DNA from: Pyrenula massariospora
Taxonomy: Eukaryota > Ascomycota > Eurotiomycetes > Pyrenulales > Pyrenulaceae
Direction: 5' to 3'
Assembly: GCA_021030905.1 (NCBI GenBank)
Contig: JAGFMI010000017.1
Span: 248,001 to 312,000, forward strand
DNA length: 64,000 nucleotides
Translations under genes and position numbers: made by a program
Notes under the pieces: model-generated
Told to the model about the DNA's origin: nothing
Seen by the model: the letters and a program-made list of their open reading frames with translations, nothing else
Databases searched by the model: none
Shown: piece by piece, positions 21,473 to 31,667 of the stretch
How positions within the stretch are numbered: position 1 is the stretch's first letter
How the letters are laid out: every line of letters begins with the position of its first letter

Positions 21473-23700
21473 ATGTCGCTCATTGACGTTTATAATGATG
21501 CCGTTTCTACCGCTGCGGACCAGATGAAACTTTTCAATTTTGAGAAAGAGGCTTTACATGTCATGAACGAGATAGAAGCAACTGGAATAGACTCACCTGC
21601 ACCAGTCACACGAATTGAATTGATCGAGCTCACTGACAAGGAGCGACCGGGTGGTGGTCAGCCCATAAGGACCATTACCAGTGCCTTTAGGAGGGCGAGA
21701 GATGATTCCGGCCGATACGGTGAATACGCTTTGCAAGTGATCCAGAAGGTAAACAAAGATGGAAGTGAGGTTGGAACGGAGCTAAATGTTCGTTCTCCGA
21801 TCATTTGCCAAGCTCTAAGATCTGTTCTAGCTAGCTATACTTATCTGAATCTTGCAGCGGAACCTATCATAATCGAGAAGCCATACGAGTCTCTGTTCCA
21901 CCACAGGAAGGAATTAGTAGCATATGCCAATGCCACAGAAAGAAGTCCAGAAGAGATATTGCACATGAAACTACTCACGGAGCGGTTTCACAGCCTCTAT
22001 ATTAAGCCGGTGGAGAAAGTGTACTTGGAAGAGGTACCGAAAGGAAAAATTCGATTTGATCTTTTGTGGACTTTATTTCGAGCAGAGGATGATGTTGTGG
22101 TTGAAACGGAATACTACCGAGAAATACACCGCGTTGTTTACTGCAAAGAGAAAACACGTTTAGAAGCGGAGAGGCAGTTCCTTATCTCTACGTGGCGGTG
22201 GGGATACAACGCCGGGCAATTTGGTCCGGCCTCAGAGACTATCGTGATCAAACACTTTCCGGGGACACGACACATCGAGCAAATGCAATGCTTTCCTGCC
22301 CGATTCCTTGACCCTGCGGAGCAAGCAAAACTTTATGCAGAGCTGGCTGCCCGAGGACATCGTTGGCGTAGCCTTATCCGACCAGCACACCGGCATTATG
22401 AAGGCACGCTGAGCATTTAATCTCATGAGTGTTCACTAACAAAAACGTAGGTCCAATATGGGTCGATCCTCCAGGGGAGCGAGCCAGGTCAATAGGAAAC
22501 CTTGATATTCATTTTGTAAGCGATATCCAAAAATAAGAAATATTAGCGCTAACCTCGTAGGCTGAGGAAAGAATCATGCTTGATCAAAAGCTCCATGTCC
22601 AGGCAAATCCCTACTTGGTGGATCAATTCGTTGTTACGAACGGCTTTTCAGGAAATAAACAAGCTCGGTCTTCTGAAATCAGCCCTTCTCTTCTTCCACC
22701 TGCTCAACTTGGGTCTATAGAAGAGAGAATGCAGCCTTCCAGAACAGGCAACGCCCAGAAAATAATACTTAGCAGGGTACAGTGCTTCTACGACGACGTT
22801 GATTACGTCATGACGGATGAAGAAGCAAGCCTAAGTCCTGCTCGTGTTCGTGGATTTTGTCTCATGGAAAAGAGGTGGGCTCTATTTCTCGTCCAAAACG
22901 TTAGCATAATAGATTTCAGAGAAGATTCCTTTGCATCCCTCGAAATGGAACAAGAGTTAAAAGAGATAATTCGGGCCTTGGTCGAAATGCATCGTCTCAC
23001 CGCACAAAAATTTGATGATCTGGTGGCCGGTAAAGGTAAAGGTGTCATCATGTCTCTGGAAGGCCCCCCTGGTTCAGGCAAGACCCTGACTGCAGGTTAG
23101 TAGCTTCCGCTTTACAAATGCCCCAATATCTAATCTAAACTTTTCCCGTCAGAAAGCATAGCCGAATTGGCCCACAGGCCGCTTTACTCGATTAGCACTG
23201 CTGAGTTAACTAATAACGTCACCATTGCCGAACCCGCCCTGCGCGGGATATTCAACCGCGCAATGCGCTAGAACGCCATCGTCCTGCTTGACGAAGCTGA
23301 CCTCTTCCTTACCAAACGCACTGCCAATGATATGCAACGCAACGCTTTCGTAACCATCTTCCTCCGGCTTCTAGAATACTACCAAGGCATTATGTTTTTG
23401 ACCTCTAACCGTGTTGAAGAGATTGATCCAGCATTCAACTCGCGCATCCATCTTAAGGTCAAATTTGAACAGCCGGGCATGCACACACGATCTGCCATAT
23501 GGGCCAATTTCCTGCGCACCAATGATGACTGTAAGAACTGGGACCAAAAGACTTTCAATCGACTAGGAAACGATCTCGACATTAATGGCCGGGAGATCAA
23601 AAACATGATACGAACCGCTTTGGCTATTGCTGCATACAGGAAACAGCCGCTATCCGAGGAGATACTTCTGTCGGTGCACGCGATTAACCACGGTCGGTAG
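21473..23700 (+). pseudogene. AAA ATPase with DUF7025-like N-domain, interrupted by an in-frame stop
   Basis: The reading follows 21473-22412, 22451-22515, 22561-23095 and 23153-23700. The N-domain spans YALQVIQKVNKDG to LLTERF; then come IWVDPPGER, a Walker A GPPGSGKT, IAELAHRPLYSISTAEL, Walker B IVLLDEADLF, sensor MFLTSNRV and arginine-finger-type SRIH. These are standard for the family. Two defects are visible. The codon at 23269-23271 is TAG where relatives carry Trp just before the Walker B strand, and the reading continues perfectly for 143 codons beyond. The first intron would need a GC donor (GCATTT at 22413) since no GT lies before the frame's stop, although its branch site and acceptor look normal. 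TGG to TAG is a TpG to TpA change, the kind RIP makes. A sequencing error is the main alternative. The ends of the family protein are present, so decay looks recent. Confidence 0.75.
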
Positions 23701-23883
23701 GACTTGAATGAGCTTTGGAACAATGGTTTCAATGGATATTTGTATGGACAATTGAATGTCTTTCTATCTGTGAAACATCAATTCTCCACGGCCAATTTCG
23801 TCCTATCTTCTCCCCCATCCGCACCGCTCTTTTTCACATAATCTTGATCACCCCTTCAACCAAACCATCAAACCCCCCATCCT

Positions 23884-24252
23884 TCAAACAGCACACCCTG
23901 GATCCGCCTCCGGGACCTCCCCACAAAGCCCCCCCGGCCCATGCTCCAACCCCTCGCTGCACACCTGGTCGCACGCCACGCCCTCGCCCACAAACACGAG
24001 GAACTCGTACTGCGGGATGGGCAGGCGGAAGGAGACGTCGGTGGCGGAGGCCTTGTAGCCGGCGCGGCAGGCGCAGTGGTAGGTGCTGCCCGTGTTGATG
24101 CACGAAGTGGTGATGTCGCAGCGGTTGAGGCCGGCGGTCGGGTTGCAGGTGCCTGGGCAGTGGGGGACGGGGTAATCGGGGACCGGGGCTGGGGCCGGGG
24201 AGGAGAGAGTTAGGGGGAGGAGGGGGAGGAGGAGGGCGAGGAAAGCGTGCAT
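23884..24252 (-). CDS. Small secreted EGF-like cysteine-rich protein
   Basis: A single exon of 122 aa from ATG 24252. A strong signal peptide (MHAFLALLLPLLPLTLSSPA) is followed by a Cys-rich region: HCPGTCNPTAGLNRCDITTSC, INTGSTYHCACRAGYKA, then a segment with FRLPIPQYEFLVFVGEG and four late cysteines (ACDQVC, GLCGEV, GCAV). The C-x-N-T-G-S-x-Y-x-C-x-C pattern is EGF-like. From memory, uncharacterised secreted proteins of this layout are common in Dothideomycetes; no function is known. The GC-rich codon use is stronger than in neighbouring genes. Confidence 0.72.
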   Translation of the reverse strand: MHAFLALLLPLLPLTLSSPAPAPVPDYPVPHCPGTCNPTAGLNRCDITTSCINTGSTYHCACRAGYKASATDVSFRLPIPQYEFLVFVGEGVACDQVCSEGLEHGPGGLCGEVPEADPGCAV

Positions 24253-24466
24253 TTTGGGTGGGTTGTGGTGGAAGTTTTTGGGTTGGTGGGTTTTTGTGGG
24301 TGGTTTGGTTTCGAGAGAGGCGAGGGTTTGCTTGGTTTCTTGAAGAAGCTGTAGCTTTGGATAGAAGGGAGTTGGATAGTGAATACAGAACTAGACATGG
24401 CACAACAACGAAAAGACGCTACTTATACCCTCTTTCCCCAGATCCTCAGGCTCGTAATCTCACACC

Positions 24467-24952
24467 CTAAGCCCTTCCTCTTACGTCCATCCAAAGACAA
24501 AATACGAGAAACATCCTCCCGTCGAAACCCGCAACCACAAAATCTCTCACAGCGAAGCAAAGGGAAAAGAGAGAAACACCCTCGCGATTCGACAACCGAG
24601 AATACTTGGCAGCATCCCGCCGAGCTGACTCGCGGATCATGCGCTCGCGGCTACGGCGCTCAGCCTCATCAGGCTGTCTGAAAATCCGGGGCAGTGGCTC
24701 GTCTGACACGGACACGGACACGCCATGAGGCTGAGAGGTTAGGTAGCTTGGCGGGGAAAAGAGCCGCGATGGGCTGGAGGCATCGTCGGGCAGGATTGGG
24801 AATACGGGGTTGACTGAAGCGTCAGTAGAACCCGACGCCGTGGCTTCGGGATTGCACGATGATGGGGGACTAGGCGGCGGTGGGGAGGCCTCGTATTGGG
24901 AGCGCGGAAGAGGATCGGGAACACGAGGTAGGATGGGGCTTAGGGTTTTACT
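24467..24952 (-). pseudogene. Possible gene remnant or internal exon, unidentified
   Basis: An uninterrupted minus-strand frame of 161 codons with protein-like composition. It has a Ser/Pro-rich first half (SQYEASPPPP, SPSRLFSPPSYL) and a charged helical second half (RIFRQPDEAERRSRERMIRE, SARRDAAKYSRLSNRE). The first ATG is at 24721, late in the frame, so the stretch looks like an exon whose upstream part I could not find. It may be a relic or belong to a spliced gene. No family recognised. Confidence 0.3.
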
Positions 24953-25476
24953 TCAATATGATGGAAGGGAAACTTTTGATCATAGCTTGTTTCTTGAAGG
25001 TAATTGGAGAGGTTTGACGTGCATATGATCAGGTAGGCTGACGTCGAAGAGATCTATGATAGGGCTATAATTCGATGAAACATTGACGCTGGAATGAGGG
25101 GATGGGAAATACACAGGATGAGAACATGGATTGTTGTTTATCTTAGGGCTCCTACTACGGCTATAGAAGTAATGGTTGTTTGTGCATCTCCTGTAAGTTC
25201 AGTAAAGAATGGTAAATATCTGGAAAATGCTTTAACTAATATAGCAAAATTATTGTATGTGTACGAACATGTGGTGGGGAAGAGGCCGCTAACATTGACA
25301 ACGCATGTAGCTGCAGCAATGGATGAACCAGCTTTGGGAAACGGCATGGCGATCATTCTATGTCTTCTGATAGTGACAATGAATTTGACAGGAACAATAT
25401 AGCAAAAATTTGACCAAGAGGCTGAAGACGAGAAAATATCTATATAAATTCAGATATCGGAATATACGAGGGTCTG
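24953..25476. other. Intergenic upstream of tRNA-Ser
   Basis: AT-rich. A 102-codon ATG frame (25094-25402, +) and an opposing 72-codon frame overlap here; neither has recognisable features. Confidence 0.4.
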
Positions 25477-25557
25477 GACGCTTTGGCGGAGTGGTTAACG
25501 CGATGCCCTGCTAAGGCATTTCCCTCGGGAGCGCAGGTTCGAATCCTGCAGGCGTCG
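25477..25557 (+). tRNA. tRNA-Ser(GCT)
   Basis: An 81-nt cloverleaf without intron. The acceptor stem GACGCTT pairs with AGGCGTC and has discriminator G. The D-arm has GAGTGGTTAA. The anticodon stem GATGCC/GGCATT encloses loop CTGCTAA with anticodon GCT. A class II variable arm (tccctcggga) and T-arm GCAGGTTCGAATCCTGC follow. The first T run, a likely Pol III terminator, begins about 25590. Confidence 0.95.
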
Positions 25558-25785
25558 TTGGCGATTCAGAAGGGTGGGATCCATTCAAATTTTTGCCCTA
25601 TCGTCTCGTTCTCTTCATGTTTAATTTTTTTTTTTTTTTTCATTTTCCCCATATTTTGATATTGTAATGATTCCAATTTGACCTTCGGAGAAGAACCCGC
25701 GGAACCTTTCTAAATGAGAAGGGTTCTTGGCACACTTTTATTTGGATGCGCCTGTAGCACATAATCCTTTATAGTTGTAACGGAT
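25558..25785 (+). repeat. tRNA-linked tail repeat, copy A
   Basis: The ~220 bp after this tRNA resemble the ~230 bp after tRNA-Ser(AGA) at 34058. A 25-bp identical block (25591-25615 here) starts with the T run. Later blocks match too: ACCTT..CTAA..GAAGG, TTCTTGGCA and GCGCCTGTA, with CTTTATAG near the end. A hairpin around the ACCTTTCT/AGAAGGGT arms is kept in both copies. Nature unknown: duplication scar or a tRNA-targeted element. Confidence 0.7.
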
Positions 25786-25839
25786 ACAGATCAAAATAGA
25801 GTACTATCCCGCATAGCCGCTGATAGAACCAAAGACCAA

Positions 25840-25930
25840 TAAGGGGGTGAAATCAAAGTCCGAGCCACTTCTCCTAACAAACAACCTTTTTGTGAGGGGA
25901 AGTGGCCCGGACTTTGATGTCACCCCCTTA
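25840..25930. repeat. Foldback MITE-like palindrome
   Basis: Two arms of about 35 bp (25840-25874 and 25896-25930) are inverted copies with about three mismatches, ends TAAGGGGGTGA/TCACCCCCTTA, with a ~20-bp spacer. CCAA lies just outside on both sides, or TA if the element starts at AGGGGG, so a 4-bp or TA target duplication is possible. No coding capacity. Confidence 0.65.
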
Positions 25931-26248
25931 CCAAGTTGACAGAGCGCTATCTAGTTCCTTTACTACGATATATGACGCTCTCTGACATCTTGCCCCTGCT
26001 ATTTACTCTTAAAAATCCCGTCGGTGCTCGGTAAAAGGTGCCTTTTCCGCAAACGGCAAGTAACTTACTGTTTTGGCGACAGAGCATGAGAAAGCGTTAA
26101 TCGCTTTAGTTGAAGGATTTCAGGTATTGGAATAGACTCACTTACGCCATGGATGTATATTTCATTTATCAAAGCCAAGAGTGAGAGTTTAGTATGAAGC
26201 CAAAGCTTACTACAAAACAAACAGCGTTGCATGCCCGTTTCAACTACC

Positions 26249-27955
26249 TTAGGCTTTCGCTCTTTCTCCCCACAGATCCCTCCAAAACTCCTTAAACCCA
26301 TAGCCTTTCCTCCCCAAGTCCTCATCATATATCCTTGCCTTTTCACCCGCTCCAAACCTTTCCAACATCCCTCCTTCCTTGTGAGACATGATCTCTACTC
26401 TGACCTTCTTCGGCGCTGTAGCCCTCTCGCGGATCACAGAGGGCAGTTGCTGCGCGACATCAGCATAGCAGCGATTGAGTTCGCGTTGAAGGTTGAAATA
26501 AGGTTTCTGGGCGAGTTTAGGAGCCTGAAGATTGTAGGAACGAGTTTGGGTGTTGAGATCGGTGATGGCAAGAGTGTGGTAAGCGTTTTCGGTGGCTTCC
26601 CAGGTAGCATCGCGGAACGGGTGAGGAGCAGGAAGGGTCGAAGTAGATGTAGCTTGAGGTTGGGGAGGTGGAAGAGAAGAGGAAAGTGATTCAGAGGAAG
26701 GCTCAGGTGAAGCAGTTGGGGCCGCACGATCGGACTCGGTAACAGTAATCGTGGTTTCAGGAGTAGACGTGTTGCCAGATTCGAGAATAATTTGTTCGGT
26801 GACGTCTGATGGCTTTTGTTCAACGGTGACTGTCGAGACGTTGCCTTGCAAATCGATACGAGTAAGCGTCTCTCTCTTTGGCGTTATTGGGTTGACGAGC
26901 TCCTCTGCCAAAGCGTAGGCCGTTGCTCTTTTGATCTGAGCTTCAAGATTTCCACCCTGACTGGCTATTGTCCTGGAAGCGTGCCTCTTCCAATCGTTTC
27001 GCAACCTCTTTCTGAAGGTCGCTGTAGCTTTCACGAGTTCTTGTTGCTTTTCGATCCAGGGCGGCACTATCTCTTGTTTCTGAATAATCTTGTTCATGAA
27101 GTATTCAGTAGTGTCGAGAAAAGGACTATTTGCATTGTGGTCACGCTCGGTATGTTTGCCTTTGCCTCTTGGCAGGTTCTTGAATTGCCCACGCGCAATT
27201 GCATCCTCGATGCGTTCGTTCGCAAGACTGGTAAGACCCTGAAGACTCGTAGGCATAGGGCGGGCGCCAGGGGTAAAGCGATCTTTTAGCTCTTTGCGCA
27301 TCTGTTCCCGCTCTTTTTCTGTCATATCGGATTGTTGCGACAGGGCATAGATCGAGGTTCTGTCGCGAGCGTTAGCTAGTCGTGTCCCTGCTGAGGCAGC
27401 TTTAGGCTTGGGTGCAGGTCTGAGATTAGCCGAAGTTGGGACTCGAGGTGCTCGTATAGGAGCGCGAAGCTTTCTGTGACTATCATCGAGCATTCTAAGA
27501 GCAGAGTCTTGAATTGATTCTTGCCCAGTCCATGGTTGTGCAGCAGCTGTTGCTCGTGTCCCTGCACCGGCTGCAGATGGCATTTCAACCTCTGCAAAAG
27601 CTTGTGGATTCTGACTTCGAAAAGAAGCTCCAGAAATGCGGTCCTCTAGTTGTTTCTTTAGCTCTTCGGAGAAGCCTGCCTCCACTACTGCTTTTCGAGC
27701 CAAGCGATCTCCTGAGTCGATTGATTCCTCTGCCATCCTAGCGAGTCGCTGAGACATTGCACCTTCCTCTTTCCCATGGTTGACATTGTCCTTCGATGAT
27801 TGTTCATGGCTACCAGGGTCATGAGCTTGGCCATGTCTAGGCGTGGAGGAAATCTTTCTTCGGTGGATAGTAGGAGTAAGAGTGACGCCGCGGCTTTTAG
27901 GGAACCGCGATCTGAGGCAGCGACGACAGATCCAGGGTGTGATGACACCGCTCAT
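26249..27955 (-). CDS. DnaJ homologue subfamily C member 28-like protein (DUF1992), probably mitochondrial
   Basis: A single exon of 568 aa, read from the ATG at 27955 (MSGVITPWICRRCLRSRFPK). The frame is open upstream but has no earlier ATG. The N-terminus is Arg-rich with few acids and has a CRRC pair, fitting a mitochondrial targeting sequence. The DUF1992 region lies around residues 245-330: LANERIEDAIARGQFKNLPR, GKGK, FLDTTEYFMNKIIQKQ and PPWIEKQQEL. This is the conserved core of DNAJC28-type proteins; in fungi these usually lack a J domain, and none is seen here. The C-terminal half has a Thr/Ser/Pro-rich linker followed by a conserved-looking block (YFNLQRELNRCYADVAQQLP) and an aromatic end. 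The molecular role is poorly known. Confidence 0.85.
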   Translation of the reverse strand: MSGVITPWICRRCLRSRFPKSRGVTLTPTIHRRKISSTPRHGQAHDPGSHEQSSKDNVNHGKEEGAMSQRLARMAEESIDSGDRLARKAVVEAGFSEELKKQLEDRISGASFRSQNPQAFAEVEMPSAAGAGTRATAAAQPWTGQESIQDSALRMLDDSHRKLRAPIRAPRVPTSANLRPAPKPKAASAGTRLANARDRTSIYALSQQSDMTEKEREQMRKELKDRFTPGARPMPTSLQGLTSLANERIEDAIARGQFKNLPRGKGKHTERDHNANSPFLDTTEYFMNKIIQKQEIVPPWIEKQQELVKATATFRKRLRNDWKRHASRTIASQGGNLEAQIKRATAYALAEELVNPITPKRETLTRIDLQGNVSTVTVEQKPSDVTEQIILESGNTSTPETTITVTESDRAAPTASPEPSSESLSSSLPPPQPQATSTSTLPAPHPFRDATWEATENAYHTLAITDLNTQTRSYNLQAPKLAQKPYFNLQRELNRCYADVAQQLPSVIRERATAPKKVRVEIMSHKEGGMLERFGAGEKARIYDEDLGRKGYGFKEFWRDLWGERAKA

Positions 27956-28816
27956 TCTGCATACTGTATGGCATCTATGCGAGCTGTAGAAGGAGACAAT
28001 TTCACGCCACAGCGACGGATGACGGTTGTCGAGGGTGTGTCGAGGTACATTCGCCAATCGGAGATAGCCTCGGCAATAACAGCCTTGCGACTTTTTAAAG
28101 GGGCACAAGAGGCTGTAGGAGAAGCCGACGCCTGGAGATGTTCGAAGGGATGGGATTTATCATGCCATTCTCTATTCTTCAAGGAGGCATTCAAAAGTAG
28201 TAAAGCAAAATAATCTTTCTCCAAGGGCTATACTAACACCACCATGACTTTCAGCCAAAGCTTCGCCAGCGTCGAGACATGCTCTCGCCCATGGAAGAGG
28301 CTGACAGGAGAAGTGTACTGTGAATTCCTTAGGATATCAGTAGACTTTCAGTGCTCAGTCTTCACTCATTGGATCTGGATTGCTGCCAGCAGGAAAATTT
28401 ATATTGGCTTCCGTTAAGCATAGCGGAGATTCGAGATGTGGGAAGCTCCAAGGATTGGTCAAAGGCGCCGGCTTGCCATGATAACCTTGCCTAACCACTG
28501 CCCGGACCCCCGATCAGGCTATCGCCGACTCTGGGCAACCGGAACGCCCCCAAAGGTTCAAAGCCTTCCCTCTTGGAGACTTCTCCCATTGCGCCATTGC
28601 AGCTTCGCAAAGGAGGTCGCCGCATCCTTCTCCAACATGGATGCTTCTTCTCCTTTTTCCAAAAGTTTAATCTGATCTCTTCGTAAATTCGCACGATTTC
28701 TGGCGGTCGGCAGCATTTCACCTGTCGTGCATTACACTCGTTCTTCTTCCGCTGCCTATGCCTCCCTCTTGACGGCTGATCTATTCCGTTCAGCACCGAC
28801 ACGGTCTGTGTTCACG
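27956..28816. other. Divergent promoter region
   Basis: Between the DUF1992 gene (-) and the GT90 gene (+). Small frames only; CT-rich towards 28817. Confidence 0.45.
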
Positions 28817-30139
28817 ATGCTGTCTCCACGAGCAGGCCTTTTGCTCTGCATCCCCACCGTCTTGGTCTTGATCTTTTTTTTCTCCAACAGCTTTAGGGCT
28901 GTGCCGTCCTCATCCAGCCTTGAATGGCTATCTTCCACCAGCTCCCACAAATCTTCGCCATCGAGCACTTCCACCTCCGTCAGAACCCAAGAAGCCAAAG
29001 AAGCTGCCGAATCCTGCCGCAAACACCACTCAATCCTGTACAAAGATGTTGAAAGGACGGAAAGATACTGGTCTAAAGTCGGCGGCATGACTCTCGATGA
29101 CCTCCACCTGACCCGTGACATCTGCGCCCGCGACGGAAACTGCCCAATTCTCAAACTCTACAACTCAGCTCTCTACATCCGCTTTCCCTTGGAGAAACCG
29201 CTCTCCTTCCAATCACGCGCCCACGCTATGCTCATGCTCCTATCTCGCGTCGATTTTACCCTCACTCCAGACGCTGACTTCGTCATCAATACTCAAGACG
29301 GCGTCCGCGTCAACGAACCCTGCTTCCTCGAGATGGATAAACACATCAATGAGGCTGCCTCAACATCCCGTTCCACCCTCAACCACTTCTTGCTCCCCGA
29401 TTTTACGACATACGATTGGTTTGAAGTACGCTTCCCTGCCTTCCAAACCGCTCTCACGTCGCTCTCCTCCATGGCCCCTGCTTTCTCTGAAAAGACGCCC
29501 AAACTCTTTTGGCGTGGTAGCACTTCCCTCCAACAAGGTACCCAACGGACCGATCTTGTCGCCCAGCTCGAACCCCTCACGCATATTGCAGACGTCAAGT
29601 CTACTGAACGGAACGGCTCATCACGTGTCGTCCAGCAACCAGACTACAAAACACTCCCTGAAATGTGCGGATATCGCTACATCATCTACACGGAAGGCAT
29701 CACCTATTCCGGCCGCCTGAAATACACCGCTCTCTGCGATTCCGTTCAAATTGGTCATCCTATCACGTTCATCGAGTTCTGGTCCCACCTTCTCGACCCT
29801 TACTATGTCAAAGTCTCCAATTGGGATGACGCAGTGACGAAGATGCAACAACTTGAATCGAACCTCCCGCGTGCAAAGAAATTATCATCTGGTCTCGTTG
29901 AAACCTTACGGGACCAGCTCACCACTAAAGGGATCGACTGCTACGTCCAGCGCATGATGGAGGGTTATGCGAAGAGTCAGCGATGGGATGTGCTGAGTCC
30001 AGACGAGGATATAAGAGGAAAAAATATGGCTGGAGAGGATGTAGCCGACTTCTACTGGGTGCCGTTGGAGCATTTCCTCACGCGCAGCCTCTGGGCGGGA
30101 AATCCGACCATGGAGGGATATGGCAATGTGACGTGGTAG
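28817..30139 (+). CDS. Glycosyltransferase family 90 (CAP10/KTEL-type) membrane protein
   Basis: A single exon of 440 aa from ATG 28817. An N-terminal signal anchor (LLLCIPTVLVLIFFFSNSF) predicts a type II Golgi/ER protein, followed by a Ser/Thr stem. The catalytic part has FWRGSTSLQQG, CGYRYIIYTEGITYSGRLKY, the CDSVQIGHP stretch and a late WVPLEHFLTR, matching GT90 (CAP10, POGLUT) proteins. Fungal members transfer xylose, glucose or similar sugars to glycans or proteins; the donor here cannot be told. The frame is open for 30 codons upstream without an ATG. Confidence 0.88.
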   Translation: MLSPRAGLLLCIPTVLVLIFFFSNSFRAVPSSSSLEWLSSTSSHKSSPSSTSTSVRTQEAKEAAESCRKHHSILYKDVERTERYWSKVGGMTLDDLHLTRDICARDGNCPILKLYNSALYIRFPLEKPLSFQSRAHAMLMLLSRVDFTLTPDADFVINTQDGVRVNEPCFLEMDKHINEAASTSRSTLNHFLLPDFTTYDWFEVRFPAFQTALTSLSSMAPAFSEKTPKLFWRGSTSLQQGTQRTDLVAQLEPLTHIADVKSTERNGSSRVVQQPDYKTLPEMCGYRYIIYTEGITYSGRLKYTALCDSVQIGHPITFIEFWSHLLDPYYVKVSNWDDAVTKMQQLESNLPRAKKLSSGLVETLRDQLTTKGIDCYVQRMMEGYAKSQRWDVLSPDEDIRGKNMAGEDVADFYWVPLEHFLTRSLWAGNPTMEGYGNVTW

Positions 30140-31667
30140 AATTTCGGACCAAGATCATATCACGCGAGACATATTTGGTGGGCTTTAACGGCGGTTAATT
30201 GGCATTTGCATTGGTCTATATCTTCTTTTGCATTTCAGCGGGCCGGCGCGGGGGCGTTTCGACCGAGCTCGATCTCTATGATATTCTGGGTATAAAGTAC
30301 CGAGCGGATCGAGATTTTGGGAAAATACAGGTTGAGAAGATATTCGATGTACAGTGGTCTAGATTATAGCCTTTTGTGGACCACCTAGGGGAGCGAAGAC
30401 AAAGAAACTAGGTAGTAATCACGGCGAGCTACGGGAGAGATAGCATGCATATAGATGGCTCACAGAATGTAAAATATATTCGTGATAATGAGTTTGTACC
30501 AAATGCTTCCATTCAAGCGTTTGACAACTTGTGTAAAACGCGCTGAAGATGCTGGGTTTTAGGATAGGGAGTTAAAGTTGTCTCGTTGACCTAGACAATA
30601 TATTTTATATGTAGCCGATGCCCTTGCTAAATTCCTTGGGGAGTGGCTGCATCGAGGTAGATTCCAAGCTCACACTGCAATGTACAACGAGAGCGAGATC
30701 AGGCTAGAGAAAGGAAGGAAGGACCTTGGGATCCCGGATCGAGTATGCACTGCTTTGGTGGCTTGTCACGAGAGATATTTGTCTTTGGGACTAGGTAGAA
30801 TGTAATGAGTGGGTCTGGATCCGGTTTGGCGAAGTAGATAGGGGACCATGATGGGAACTGGATGGGGAAGGGTGTGTTGGTACTTGTGGGTTGATGAGGC
30901 CGGCCATCCTAGTCTGAGAAATGCCTCTTATGCGTTTTTGTTGTCTTGTATTGTATAGCGTCTCCTCTCTTCAACCAGTCTTTCTCTTTCTTTATGAACC
31001 CACGATGCTCATCGCCATCGTCTCCCCTCCCCGCCCCCTTCCAGTCCAACGCTTCCACGTCCAGAACACCAACCCAGCCTCCATCCCTATCACACCCGGG
31101 CTTTCTGCCCAGCTCAAATCCACGGCTGAAACCTCTTTTTCAACCCCTCTAACACCAAACAACCCGGTTTCTCCTTCACCGGCACTAATCTCATTTCCGA
31201 TTCCGAAGCGGTCCCCAACATTGTGCCTGACTCGTTTGGCCTCCTGCTGTGCTTTCTGGGACGTCTGTGCCTCCGGCGGGGTGATCGTTGAGAGTCAGGT
31301 TTGTCAGGGCGGAGGAAGATTGGGGTCTGCAAATGTACGTAGTCTGTCCTGCTGGGTTCTGGATATCCTGGCGGGGATAAGATGTATCTTATCTCGAAAG
31401 ATCCAGTAAGTCACAGGGCAGGCTGAACGTTCCACTGCAGCCTTAGAGCGAAGGAGAGTGGAGGTATGTATGCGCATTTTGCTCTTCTGGGGCGCCCAGC
31501 GCTGCGGCGGACAAGAGATATATACCTCAATTCCAACGAACTAGATGCCTACAGGGCCAGTAGGGTCGGAGAGTCTCACTATGGTGTCTGCGTAGCAAAG
31601 CAAAATCAACACCGACAACCTCGAATCGATGAAATGGTAGTTGCAACGGATTCTTGCTTGTGCAAGC
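30140..31667. other. Intergenic between convergent genes
   Basis: A 1.5-kb stretch between the GT90 gene (+) and the gluconokinase-like gene (-). A Pro/Ser-rich 162-codon frame at 30921-31409 has no domain or coding signature I trust. Confidence 0.45.

Noticed and set aside
25094-25402. 102-codon plus frame and opposing 72-codon frame
   Set aside because: AT-rich, no domain or signal, both strands open by composition.
30921-31409. 162-codon Ser/Pro-rich frame
   Set aside because: No family similarity and no supporting splice or start evidence.
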